Assembly: GCA_005885555.1 (NCBI GenBank)
Contig: VAWN01000024.1
Location: 1 to 64,000, forward strand
Direction: 5' to 3'
DNA: 64,000 nucleotides
Source of the DNA: Actinomycetota bacterium
GTDB taxonomy: Bacteria; Actinomycetota; Actinomycetes; Mycobacteriales; Micromonosporaceae
The notes under the pieces are model-generated. The model did not search any database. It saw nothing but the letters and a program-made list of their open reading frames with translations, and had not been told where the DNA came from. The position numbers were made by a program, and so were the translations under genes. Numbering within the stretch: position 1 is the first letter of the stretch; each line of letters starts with the position of its first letter. This document shows, piece by piece, positions 29,511 through 37,272 of this stretch.

Positions 29511-30098
29511 GTGGGCGAGCCGCGCGAGCCCGGCGTGCCGACCCCGGAGGACGGGGCCGCGCTGGTGGCGCTCGCCGTCGCCGCCGTCGCCGCGCGGTTG
29601 CGCGGGCTGGAACACACCCCGGAGGTACCGGCATCCGTGGTCCTCGCCGCGCCCGGTGCCTCGTTCGTCACGCTGGAGCGCAAGGGGTACCTGCGCGGCT
29701 GCATCGGTACCCTCGACGCCCGCCGACCGCTGTACGTCGACGTGGTCCGCAACGCCCGCAAGGCGATGACCGACCCGCGGCTGCCCCCGGTGACCGTCGT
29801 GGACTGGCCGGAGCTGGAGGTGAAGGTCGCGGTGCTGACGTCACCGGTGTCGATCGAGGTCGCCGGGCTGGACGGGCTCGTCGCCGCCCTCAAGCCCGGC
29901 ATCGACGGGCTGCTGCTGACCGACGGCGAGCGGCGGTCCACGTTCCTGCCGGCGGTCTGGGGGAAGCTGCCCGACCCCTACCGGTTCGTCGAGGCGCTGC
30001 TCGCCAAGGGCGGATGGCCGGCCTGGACCGACGGGATCCGGGCGTTCCGGTACGCCAGCGTCGACTTCGCCGACCGCTCCCCCCGCTCGCCGCTGTAG
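29511..30098 (+). CDS. AMMECR1-domain protein
   Basis: 195 residues from GTG. The family hallmark RGCIGTL occurs near residue 63 (ERKGYLRGCIGTLDARRPLY), with LTSPVSIEV and GIDGLLLTDGERRSTFLPAV following. The last ends in the conserved region around WGKLPDP. AMMECR1 proteins are often encoded with MEMO and radical-SAM partners, but neither is next to it here. The activity is not established. A TAG stop begins a 35-base tandem repeat. Confidence 0.88.
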   Translation: MGEPREPGVPTPEDGAALVALAVAAVAARLRGLEHTPEVPASVVLAAPGASFVTLERKGYLRGCIGTLDARRPLYVDVVRNARKAMTDPRLPPVTVVDWPELEVKVAVLTSPVSIEVAGLDGLVAALKPGIDGLLLTDGERRSTFLPAVWGKLPDPYRFVEALLAKGGWPAWTDGIRAFRYASVDFADRSPRSPL

Positions 30099-30164
30099 GC
30101 CCGGCGCGAGCGCAGCGAGCGCCAAGAACTGTAGGCCCGCGCGAGCGGAGCGAGCGCCGAGAAC
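30094..30164. repeat. imperfect tandem repeat, units of 36 and 35 bp
   Basis: Units 30094-30129 and 30130-30164 both start TGTAGGCCC and end in AGCGAGCGCC(A/G)AGAAC. They differ at two substitutions and one indel. Each contains the internal GCGAGCGnAGCGAGCGC. The first unit starts inside the stop codon of the AMMECR1 gene. Confidence 0.85.
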
Positions 30165-30166
30165 TC

Positions 30167-30178
30167 TAGAGTGCAGGC
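30167..30178 (+). promoter_or_regulatory. leaderless promoter -10 (TAGAGT)
   Basis: TAGAGT (30167-30172) is followed by six bases and the ATG at 30179, the spacing expected when transcription starts at the A of the start codon. There is no ribosome-binding site. Confidence 0.5.
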
Positions 30179-30667
30179 ATGCACCCGCTCGTCGAGGAGG
30201 CGATGAAGAAGGCCGCCATCGTGTGGCTGTCGACCGGCGGCCGGCCGTACGGCGTCTGGTGCCTGTGGGTCGACGACGCGCTGTACGTGGTCAGCGGACC
30301 CGGTGAGCAGCCGGCGCCCGGGTTGGCCGAGGCGACCGGGGCGCTGGTGACCGCGCGCGGCGACCACGGCGGGCGGATCGTCACCTGGCCGGCGGCGGTG
30401 AGCCGGCTCGCACCGGGTACGCCGGAGTGGGACACGGTCACCGCCCAGCTGGCCGGCAAGCGGCTCAACGCGAGCGGTACCGTCGAGGAGACCGCCGCGC
30501 GCTGGGCCGCCGAATGCGTGGTGAGCCGGCTGGCCCCGGCCGGGGATCCGGTCGAGGCGGCGTCGACGCTGCCGGACGCGTCGGGCGCGGCACCGCCCCC
30601 GCCGACGCCGGCCACCCGCCGCACCCGCAACCCGTTCCGCCTGCACCGCGTCCGCCGCCCCCGCTAA
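30179..30667 (+). CDS. hypothetical protein, split-barrel-like N-terminus
   Basis: 162 residues. Residues 8-105 (KKAAIVWLSTGGRPYGVWCL, then DDALYVVSGPGEQPAPGL) look like a small flavin-reductase-like barrel, similar in style to pyridoxamine-phosphate-oxidase-related proteins. The C-terminal 35 residues are a Pro/Arg-rich tail. I do not assign a reaction. It has its own leaderless promoter, and a large palindrome follows the stop. Confidence 0.65.
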   Translation: MHPLVEEAMKKAAIVWLSTGGRPYGVWCLWVDDALYVVSGPGEQPAPGLAEATGALVTARGDHGGRIVTWPAAVSRLAPGTPEWDTVTAQLAGKRLNASGTVEETAARWAAECVVSRLAPAGDPVEAASTLPDASGAAPPPPTPATRRTRNPFRLHRVRRPR

Positions 30668-30678
30668 CCCCCTCCTAG

Positions 30679-30758
30679 CCCGCCGATCTTGGACTTGTGG
30701 TGCCCGACTCGCGGAACGACGCGGCTTTTGTCGCCGACACAACACCAAGATCGGCGGG
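30679..30758. repeat. REP-like intergenic palindrome
   Basis: Perfect 14-base arms CCCGCCGATCTTGG (30679-30692) and CCAAGATCGGCGGG (30745-30758) bracket an 52-base interior that is itself partly complementary (TTGTGGTGCCCGAC against GTCGCCGACACAA). It lies between convergent genes and may terminate both. From memory, very similar CGATCTTG...CAAGATCG elements are scattered through Micromonospora-type genomes. A second, shorter relative is at 5528-5575. Confidence 0.75.
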
Positions 30759-30809
30759 GTCCTGCGGCGGGTGCGCGCGCCGCGCGGTGCGCGCCGCGCG
30801 CGGAGCCCG

Positions 30810-31670
30810 TCAGCCGACGAAGGGTGGTACGGCGATCTCGCCGCGGGCGATCGGTACCACGTGACCGCTGACGGTCGCGGAGACCGCGACGCCACCCGTG
30901 GCGGTCACCGTGCAGGACAGCGTCGACGGGCGGTGGATCTCCATCCCCTGCCGGATCGTGTACTCCGACTGCCCCTCGCCGGGCAGCAACCCCGCGGCGA
31001 CCAGCCACAGCCCGAACCCGAGCGCGGCCGATCCGGTGGCCGGATCCTCGGGTACCCCGCGACTGGGCGCGAAGACCCGGGCATGCCCGACCCGGTTCTC
31101 CGGATCCCAGGCGAAAACGCTGACGATGCCGGGCTCGATGCTGGTGTTGCCCCGGGCTCGCACGACGGCATCGGGCCGGACGGACAGGTACGGCCACTCC
31201 AGGCCGCAGCCGGCCATCCGCGGCGCCGGGCCGGCGAAGTCGTCGGCCGCGAGGCCCGCGACGGCCAGCAGCGGCGCCGGGTCCAGGGGCGGGCCGACCG
31301 TCGGCGGCCCACCGGTCAGGGTCGCCGCGCCATCCGGGTGTACCGCGATCGGCAGCAGCCCCGCGCCGCACTCCTGTACCACCTGCCCCGCCCCGGTACC
31401 GTTGCGGCGCGAGTACGACACCGCGGCGCCGACGCTCGGGTGCCCGGCGAACGGTAGCTCCTCGTCGGGCGTGAAGATCCGGGCCCGGTAGGTGGCCTCC
31501 GACCGGGTCGGGGTGAGCAGGAAGACCGTCTCGGAGAGGTTGAACTCGCCGGCCAGCGCCTGCATCTGGTCGGTACCCAGGTGGTCGGCGGCGTAGACCA
31601 CGGCGAGCGGGTTGCCGGTGAAGGGCCGGTCGGTGAACACGTCGACGATCTCGTACGGAAGGGTGATCAC
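30810..31670 (-). CDS. PhzF-family isomerase/epimerase-like protein
   Basis: 286 residues from GTG (31668-31670). The duplicated half-barrel fold is indicated by VDVFTDRPFTGNPLAVVYAA, the catalytic-Glu segment GEFNLSETVFLL, the phosphate-loop-like LPFAGHPSVGAA and the C-terminal EDPATGSAALGFG. PhzF itself isomerises a phenazine precursor. Most relatives have unknown substrates, and no phenazine genes are present. It is divergent from the MgtE_N/CBS gene and shares its promoter region. Confidence 0.85.
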   Translation of the reverse strand: MITLPYEIVDVFTDRPFTGNPLAVVYAADHLGTDQMQALAGEFNLSETVFLLTPTRSEATYRARIFTPDEELPFAGHPSVGAAVSYSRRNGTGAGQVVQECGAGLLPIAVHPDGAATLTGGPPTVGPPLDPAPLLAVAGLAADDFAGPAPRMAGCGLEWPYLSVRPDAVVRARGNTSIEPGIVSVFAWDPENRVGHARVFAPSRGVPEDPATGSAALGFGLWLVAAGLLPGEGQSEYTIRQGMEIHRPSTLSCTVTATGGVAVSATVSGHVVPIARGEIAVPPFVG

Positions 31671-31676
31671 TCGTCC

Positions 31677-31697
31677 AGCCTAGAGGCGTTCTAGGCT
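31677..31697. promoter_or_regulatory. palindromic pair of divergent leaderless promoters
   Basis: AGCCTAGA-GGCGT-TCTAGGCT is a perfect inverted repeat whose two arms each contain TAGGCT. On the minus strand TAGGCT (31677-31682) is six bases before the PhzF-like GTG. On the plus strand TAGGCT (31692-31697) is six bases before the GTG at 31704. The two -10 elements are nine bases apart, so each gene's promoter should exclude the other. Confidence 0.6.
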
Positions 31698-31703
31698 GGG
31701 TCT

Positions 31704-32963
31704 GTGACCACGGCGACCCGGATATACGTCGCCCGCCTCGCCGGCCTGCCGGTCTTCGATCCCAATGGTGACCAGGTCGGACGGGTGCGGGATGCGGTCG
31801 CCCGGCTGCGTACCGGCAACCTGCCGCCCCGGGTGGTCGGCCTGGTCGCCGAGATGCCGATGCGCCGGCGCATCTTCCTGCCGATCGGCCGGGTGACCGC
31901 GATCGAGCCGGACTCCGTGGTGCTCGGCACCGGTACCCTCAACCTGCGCCGCTTCGAGAAGCGCGCCGGCGAGCTGCTGGTACTGGAGGAGCTGCTGGAC
32001 CGCCGGGTGACGATCGTGGAGAGCCGGCACCCGGCGACCGTCGTCGACGTGGCGATGGAGGCCGAACGCACCGGCGAGTGGCCGCTGACCCGGGTCGCGG
32101 TACGGGAGGCGACCGGCCGGCTGAGCCGGCGCGGTCACCTGAGCCAGCTGGAGTGGACCGAGGTCAGCGGGCTCATCGGCGAGACCGACAAGCGGGGTGC
32201 GGCGAACCTGCTGGCGGCGTGGGACAAGATGCGCCCGGCCGACCTGGCCAACGTGCTGCAGGACCTGTCCGACATCCGCCGCGTCGAGGTGGCCACCGCG
32301 CTGGACGACGAGCGGCTGGCCGACGTGCTGGAGGAGCTGCCCGAGCACGACCAGGTGGAGATCCTCGCCGCGCTGAATCCGGAGCGGGCCGCCGACGTCC
32401 TGGAGGAGATGAACCCGGACGACGCCGCCGACCTGCTGGCCGAGCTGCCCAAGCCGGACCAGGAGGTACTGCTTGACCTGATGCAGCCGGAGGAGGCCGA
32501 CCCGGTCCGGCGACTGCTGGACTACCAGCCGGGTACCGCCGGATCGGTGATGACCTCGGAGCCGATCGTGCTCACCCCGGACGCCACCGTCGCCGAGGCG
32601 CTGGCCCGCATCCGCGAACCGCAACTGGCGCCGGCCGTCGCCGCCCAGGTCTTCGTCGCCCGGCCGCCGATGGCCACGCCGACCGGCCGGTACCTCGGCA
32701 CCGTGCACTTCCAGCGGCTGCTGCGCGAACCCCCGGCGGAGATCCTCGGCGGCGTGGTCGACAACGACATCCACCCGTTGCGGCCGGACACTCCGCTGCC
32801 CGAGATCACCCGGCGGATGGCCACCTACAACCTGGTCTCCCTGGCGGTGGTCGACCAGAACGACCGGCTCGTCGGCGCGGTGACCGTGGACGACGTCCTG
32901 GACCACCTGCTGCCGCGCGACTGGCGCGACCGTGACCCGGCCGCGCCGGACGGCAATGGCTGA
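31704..32963 (+). CDS. PRC-barrel / MgtE_N / CBS-pair protein without a channel domain
   Basis: 419 residues from a leaderless GTG. Residues 5-75 resemble a PRC barrel (VFDPNGDQVGRVRDAVARLR). Residues about 150-275 are MgtE N-terminal helical repeats (ALDDERLADVLEELPEHDQV, then ALNPERAADVLEEMNPDDAA). Residues 285-410 form a CBS pair (SVMTSEPIVLTPDATVAEAL and LVSLAVVDQNDRLVGAVTVD). In MgtE channels these domains sense magnesium and gate a membrane pore, but here no pore follows. The next gene, overlapping by eight bases, is a DUF1003 membrane protein that could be its partner. Similar proteins are common in actinobacteria; the function is not established. Confidence 0.85.
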   Translation: MTTATRIYVARLAGLPVFDPNGDQVGRVRDAVARLRTGNLPPRVVGLVAEMPMRRRIFLPIGRVTAIEPDSVVLGTGTLNLRRFEKRAGELLVLEELLDRRVTIVESRHPATVVDVAMEAERTGEWPLTRVAVREATGRLSRRGHLSQLEWTEVSGLIGETDKRGAANLLAAWDKMRPADLANVLQDLSDIRRVEVATALDDERLADVLEELPEHDQVEILAALNPERAADVLEEMNPDDAADLLAELPKPDQEVLLDLMQPEEADPVRRLLDYQPGTAGSVMTSEPIVLTPDATVAEALARIREPQLAPAVAAQVFVARPPMATPTGRYLGTVHFQRLLREPPAEILGGVVDNDIHPLRPDTPLPEITRRMATYNLVSLAVVDQNDRLVGAVTVDDVLDHLLPRDWRDRDPAAPDGNG

Positions 32964-33567
32964 GCCGCGCCGGCAGTCCCGGCTCGATCTTCCCCGCGAG
33001 CCGCGCCGGGTCCGGTTGCCGCGGATCAGCGGCGAGACGTTCGGGCACTTCGCGGAGATGTTCGCGCGGTTCATGGGTACCGCGAGGTTCATCGCCTACA
33101 TGACGGTGTTCGTGGTCGTGTGGATCACCCTGAACATCGTGGCGATCTTCGGGTTCCGCTGGGACCCGTACCCGTTCATCCTGCTCAACCTGTTCTTCAG
33201 CACCCAGGCGTCGTATGCCGCGCCGCTGATCCTGCTGGCCCAGAACCGCCAGGCCGACCGGGACCGGCTGGGCATGGACGAGGACCGGCGGCGGGCGGCG
33301 ATGCAGAAGGCGGACACCGAGTACCTGTCCCGGGAGATCGCGGCGCTGCGCATCGCGGTGGGCGAGGTGGCCACACGTGACTTCATCCGCTCCGAGCTGA
33401 GCCGGGTGACGGAGGAGCTGGACGAGACCGCGCAGCGGCGGCAGAAGCTGGAACGCAAGGAACAGCGCAAGGCGGCCAAGCGCGCGGCGGCCGAATTCGA
33501 CGAACCGCTCGACGAGTTGGACAGCGACCTGCTCGCAGAGAAATCGCCGCGCACCTCAAGGGGCTAG
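32956..33567 (+). CDS. DUF1003 membrane protein
   Basis: 203 residues from ATG (32956-32958), overlapping the CBS gene's stop. Two membrane helices at about 45-65 and 75-97 carry the family's RFIAYMTVFVVVWITLNI and DPYPFILLNLFFSTQASYAA. A long charged, probably coiled-coil region follows (ADRDRLGMDEDRRRAA onward to the acidic end). DUF1003 proteins have no proven activity. The overlap with the MgtE_N/CBS gene suggests joint function. Confidence 0.9.
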   Translation: MAEPRRQSRLDLPREPRRVRLPRISGETFGHFAEMFARFMGTARFIAYMTVFVVVWITLNIVAIFGFRWDPYPFILLNLFFSTQASYAAPLILLAQNRQADRDRLGMDEDRRRAAMQKADTEYLSREIAALRIAVGEVATRDFIRSELSRVTEELDETAQRRQKLERKEQRKAAKRAAAEFDEPLDELDSDLLAEKSPRTSRG

Positions 33568-33648
33568 GCGCGCGGCGTTACCTAACGATTGTCGCATCTA
33601 TCGGGTACGTCCGTCCAGCCGGCTTCGAGCTCCCGGAGTACCCGGACG

Positions 33649-33661
33649 TAGCATGGGGCGC
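33649..33661 (+). promoter_or_regulatory. leaderless promoter of mrp (TAGCAT)
   Basis: TAGCAT (33649-33654) is followed by seven bases and the ATG at 33662. It supports that ATG over the one at 33653, which lies inside the hexamer. Confidence 0.5.
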
Positions 33662-34807
33662 ATGTCAGCCCCGGCCACATCCATGGAATCCGCCATCCGC
33701 GACGCGCTCGCCACCGTCGAGGATCCGGAGATCCACCGGCCGATCACCGATCTCGACATGGTCGAGTCCGTGGCGATCGACCGCACCGGCGCGGTACGGC
33801 TGGGCATCCTGCTCACCGTGGCCGGCTGCCCGCTGCGCGACAAGCTGCGCGCCGACATCACGGCGGCGGTGGCCGCGGTACCCGGGGTGACCGGCGTCGC
33901 GGTCGACTTCGGCGTGATGACCCAGGAACAGCGCCAGCAGTTGCAGGCCAAGCTGCGCGGGCCGGGCGCCGCGGAACCGGTCATCCCGTTCGCCCAGCCG
34001 GGCTCGCGCACCCGGGTGTACGGCATCGCCAGCGGCAAGGGCGGCGTCGGCAAGTCCAGCGTCACGGTGAACCTCGCGGCCGCGCTGGCCGCCAGAGGAC
34101 TGTCCGTCGGCGTGGTGGACGCGGACATCTACGGGCACTCGGTACCCCGGATGCTCGGCGTGACCGGCCAGCCGACCCAGGTCGAAGACATGATCATGCC
34201 GCCGGAGGCGTACGGCGTGAAGGTCATCTCGATCGGCATGTTCACCCGGGGCAACGCCGCGGTCGTCTGGCGCGGGCCGATGCTGCACCGGGCGCTGCAG
34301 CAGTTCCTCGCCGACGTGTACTGGGGCGACCTCGACGTCCTCCTGCTCGACCTGCCCCCGGGTACCGGCGACATCGCGATCTCCCTCGCCCAGTTGCTGC
34401 CCGGCGCGGAGATCCTGGTGGTCACCACACCGCAGGCGGCCGCCGCCGAGGTCGCCGAGCGGGCCGGCGCGGTCGCGCTGCAGACCCACCAGCGGCTGGT
34501 CGGCGTCGTGGAGAACATGTCCTGGCTGGAACTGCCGTCCGGGGAACGGATGGAGGTCTTCGGGTCGGGCGGTGGGCAGACGGTCGCCGACTCGCTGACC
34601 CGGCTCGTCGGCGCGTCGGTGCCGCTGCTCGGGCAGATACCGCTGGACACGCGGGTACGGGAGGCGGGCGATGCCGGTACCCCCGTGGTGTTGACCGACC
34701 CCGACGCACCCGCAGCCGCGGCGATCCGCGCGGTGGCCGACCGGCTCGCGCTACGGCGCGAGTCCCTGCTCGGCAAGCCCCTGGGCCTGCGCCCCGCGGG
34801 CCGTTAG
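33662..34807 (+). CDS. mrp: Mrp/NBP35-type Fe-S carrier ATPase
   Basis: 381 residues (three more from the ATG at 33653). An N-terminal MIP18/DUF59 domain (about 5-85, ESAIRDALATVEDPEIHRPI) is followed by a deviant Walker A GKGGVGKSS near residue 126, and the switch region DLPPGTGDIAISLAQ. Mrp proteins carry or insert Fe-S clusters; here no Cys-x-x-Cys pair is visible, as in many actinobacterial versions. The stop overlaps the convergent tatB stop by three bases. Confidence 0.92.
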   Translation: MSAPATSMESAIRDALATVEDPEIHRPITDLDMVESVAIDRTGAVRLGILLTVAGCPLRDKLRADITAAVAAVPGVTGVAVDFGVMTQEQRQQLQAKLRGPGAAEPVIPFAQPGSRTRVYGIASGKGGVGKSSVTVNLAAALAARGLSVGVVDADIYGHSVPRMLGVTGQPTQVEDMIMPPEAYGVKVISIGMFTRGNAAVVWRGPMLHRALQQFLADVYWGDLDVLLLDLPPGTGDIAISLAQLLPGAEILVVTTPQAAAAEVAERAGAVALQTHQRLVGVVENMSWLELPSGERMEVFGSGGGQTVADSLTRLVGASVPLLGQIPLDTRVREAGDAGTPVVLTDPDAPAAAAIRAVADRLALRRESLLGKPLGLRPAGR

Positions 34808-35226
34808 GTCGCGTCGGCGTCGAAGGTGTGCCGGCGGCCGTTCGGGGACGGCGCCGGCTCCGGCGCGGCGGTCGCCGTGGACTTGAGCCCGTCGGCCACC
34901 CCGCGCGCCTCGCTGCCGATGCCGGTGACGTCGTTCTTCACGTCGCGGTAGAGGTCTTCCAGCGGCCGGCGCAGGGCCTGCTCGTCCTCCTCCGACAGCA
35001 GGTGCTTGCGCAGCAACGTCTTGGGGTGCAGGTCTTCGAGGGTGATCTCGGTGCCCAGCTCGCGGCTGAGGTCACTGGTCGCGTTGCGCGCCATGTTGCG
35101 CACGTTGCGCAGCATCCGCACGCCGTCGGCGATGGCCTTGGGCAGCCGGTCGGGGCCGAAGATGAAGATGCCGAGCAGCGCGAGCACCATCAGGTGCCAG
35201 CTGTTGAGGTTCTCCAGCCCGAACAT
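34804..35226 (-). CDS. tatB: Sec-independent (Tat) translocase protein TatB
   Basis: 140 residues. One N-terminal membrane helix (about 8-25: WHLMVLALLGIFIFGPDRLP) with the conserved Phe-Gly-Pro turn is followed by an amphipathic helix and a long charged tail, which distinguishes TatB from the shorter TatA. It begins nine bases after the HtrA-type protease gene on the same strand. TatC is not in the window. Tat-type signals are visible in the DUF1501 protein. Confidence 0.9.
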   Translation of the reverse strand: MFGLENLNSWHLMVLALLGIFIFGPDRLPKAIADGVRMLRNVRNMARNATSDLSRELGTEITLEDLHPKTLLRKHLLSEEDEQALRRPLEDLYRDVKNDVTGIGSEARGVADGLKSTATAAPEPAPSPNGRRHTFDADAT

Positions 35227-35235
35227 GGCGCCAGG

Positions 35236-36486
35236 CTACTTGCTGTCCGACGTCAGTGTCACCTGTGCGGTGCGCGCGGCCCCGTCGCGCTGGTAGTCGA
35301 CCCGCACCGAGGCGCCGGGGGCGAACTTGCGCACCAGCGCGATCAGCTCACCCGACTGCTCCAGGGGTACCCCCTGCAACTTCGTCACCACGTCGCCCGC
35401 CTTGAGTCCGGCGTTGGCGGCCGGGCCACCCGCGCTGACCGAGGTGATCTCGACGCCGCCGTTCGGGTTCTGGTACGAGGCGGACAGCTGGGCGCCGATG
35501 ACGGTGCGCCGGGCGTGGCCGGTGTCGACGATGTCCTGCGCGACCCGGCGTGCCTGGTTGATCGGGATCGCGAAGGCCAGGCCGATGTTGCCGGCGGTGT
35601 CGGCGTCGGAGCCGATCGACTTGATGACCGAGTTGACGCCGATGACCCGGCCGGCCGAGTCGACCAGCGGACCGCCGGAGTTGCCGTGGTTGACCGCCGC
35701 GTCGGTCTGGATGGCGGCGTAGTACCGGGTCGGGCCGCCCGGCTCGTCGGCCTCGATGGCGCGGTCGAGCGCGCTGATGATGCCGTACGTCACCGTGTTG
35801 CTCAGCGCCAGCGGCGCGCCGAACGCGAGTACCGGATCGCCGACCACCAACTGGTCGGAGTCGCCGAACTGCACCGGGGTCAGCCCGGTCCGGTCCAGCT
35901 TGAGCACCGCGATGTCGGACTCCTGGTCGGTGCCGACCAACTGGGCCGCCGCGTTGCTGGCGTCGCTGAAGATCACCGTCGCGGTGCCCTTGAGCCCCTC
36001 GATGACGTGGTCGTTGGTCACGACGTACCCGTCGCCGGACACGATGAAGCCCGAGCCGAGGCTGGTGCCGCTGCTGGTGCCGACCCGTACCGTGACCACG
36101 CTCGGCAACACCTTCTTGACCGCCCCGCCGAGCGAGTCCGGCGGCCGCTGGGCCGCCGGTGCCGGGCTCGCGCCACCTCCGGCGCCCAGGATCGGGTGTC
36201 CGCCGCCGCCGACGCCGCCACGCTGCGCGAAGACGTACCCCAGCGTGCCGCCCAACCCGCCGGCCAGCAGCGCGGTGACGACCGCGACGAGGAACACCAG
36301 GCCCAACCCGCGCCGGCCCGGCCCGCCGGACACCGGCTCGGGACCGGGCAGCCCCTCGACCGTCCCGGTCGGGCGCATCACCACGGCAGCCGGTGAGGCC
36401 GGGTCGCGCCACGGGTCCTGCAGCGCGTCGGACCACCAGACGTCCTGGCGACGCCGCCAGCCTGAACCGTCTGTCACGATCGGCAC
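35236..36486 (-). CDS. HtrA/DegP-type membrane-anchored serine protease with PDZ domain
   Basis: 416 residues from GTG. A cytoplasmic N-terminus (1-58) precedes one membrane helix (about 59-88: GLGLVFLVAVVTALLAGGLG). The trypsin-like domain follows with the triad His160 (TNDHV), Asp191 (ESDIAVLK) and Ser270 (GNSGGPL). A PDZ domain lies at about 325-410. It works outside the membrane in envelope protein quality control. tatB follows after nine bases, a pairing often seen in actinobacteria. Confidence 0.93.
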   Translation of the reverse strand: MPIVTDGSGWRRRQDVWWSDALQDPWRDPASPAAVVMRPTGTVEGLPGPEPVSGGPGRRGLGLVFLVAVVTALLAGGLGGTLGYVFAQRGGVGGGGHPILGAGGGASPAPAAQRPPDSLGGAVKKVLPSVVTVRVGTSSGTSLGSGFIVSGDGYVVTNDHVIEGLKGTATVIFSDASNAAAQLVGTDQESDIAVLKLDRTGLTPVQFGDSDQLVVGDPVLAFGAPLALSNTVTYGIISALDRAIEADEPGGPTRYYAAIQTDAAVNHGNSGGPLVDSAGRVIGVNSVIKSIGSDADTAGNIGLAFAIPINQARRVAQDIVDTGHARRTVIGAQLSASYQNPNGGVEITSVSAGGPAANAGLKAGDVVTKLQGVPLEQSGELIALVRKFAPGASVRVDYQRDGAARTAQVTLTSDSK

Positions 36487-36574
36487 CCCTCACTTCGTCA
36501 TGTACCAGGATTACACGCTGCGCCCGGTCCCACCCCGGCCGGTGCGCCAGCCGGCTCAACCGGCCAGGTCGGCC

Positions 36575-36587
36575 TAGGCTGCTACCC
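36575..36587 (+). promoter_or_regulatory. leaderless promoter -10 (TAGGCT)
   Basis: TAGGCT (36575-36580), seven bases, then the GTG at 36588. The spacing chooses this GTG as the start of the O-methyltransferase gene. Confidence 0.5.
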
Positions 36588-37208
36588 GTGCAGGCCATCG
36601 ACTTCGCTGAGGCGTACCTCCCGGAGGACCGGACCATGCAGGTGGCCCGGTCGCTGGCTCAGGAGGTGGGTCTGGCACCCGTCGCGCCCGGCGCCGGGGC
36701 CGCGCTGCGCCTGCTCGCGGCGGCCGGCGGCGCCCGCGCGGTGGTCGAGATAGGCACCGGTACCGGCGTCAGCGGCCTCTGGCTCCTCGGCGGCATGCTT
36801 CCCGGCGGGGTACTGACGACGATCGACGTGGAGGCCGAGCACCAGCGGATGGCGCGACGGATCTTCCTCGAAGCCGGGTACCCGGCGTCGCGCACCCGGA
36901 TCATCACCGGCCGGGCCCTGGACGTGCTGCCCCGGCTCTCCGACAGTGCCTACGACCTGCTGTTCGTCGACGGTGACCGGGAGGAGCACGCGAACTGCGT
37001 CGGACCGGCGCTGCGGCTGCTGCGCCCCGGCGGGGTACTGGCCCTGGGCGGCGCCCTGGCCGGCGGACGGATCGCCGACCCGGTCGCACGGGACCGGCCG
37101 ACCGTGGCGCTGCGGGAGCTGGCCGGGACGCTGCGCGAGGCCGAGGAATGGGTACCGGCACTGCTGCCGGTCGGCGACGGCCTGCTCGTGGCCGTGAAGC
37201 GGCCGTAG
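36588..37208 (+). CDS. O-methyltransferase (class I SAM, catechol type)
   Basis: 206 residues from a leaderless GTG. SAM-binding motif I is VVEIGTGTGVSGLWLL (about 52-67), followed by LTTIDVEAEHQRMARR and YDLLFVDGDREEH, where the metal-binding Asp of catechol O-methyltransferase-like enzymes lies. The family includes bacterial enzymes methylating caffeoyl-CoA-like or unknown substrates. It is a single gene, divergent from the HtrA-type protease. Confidence 0.85.
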   Translation: MQAIDFAEAYLPEDRTMQVARSLAQEVGLAPVAPGAGAALRLLAAAGGARAVVEIGTGTGVSGLWLLGGMLPGGVLTTIDVEAEHQRMARRIFLEAGYPASRTRIITGRALDVLPRLSDSAYDLLFVDGDREEHANCVGPALRLLRPGGVLALGGALAGGRIADPVARDRPTVALRELAGTLREAEEWVPALLPVGDGLLVAVKRP

Positions 37209-37272
37209 CCGCCGGGCGCCGGCTAGCGGCTAGCCAGGCGTTGTTGTCATACCCCGCGCGCATGGTGGTGCC

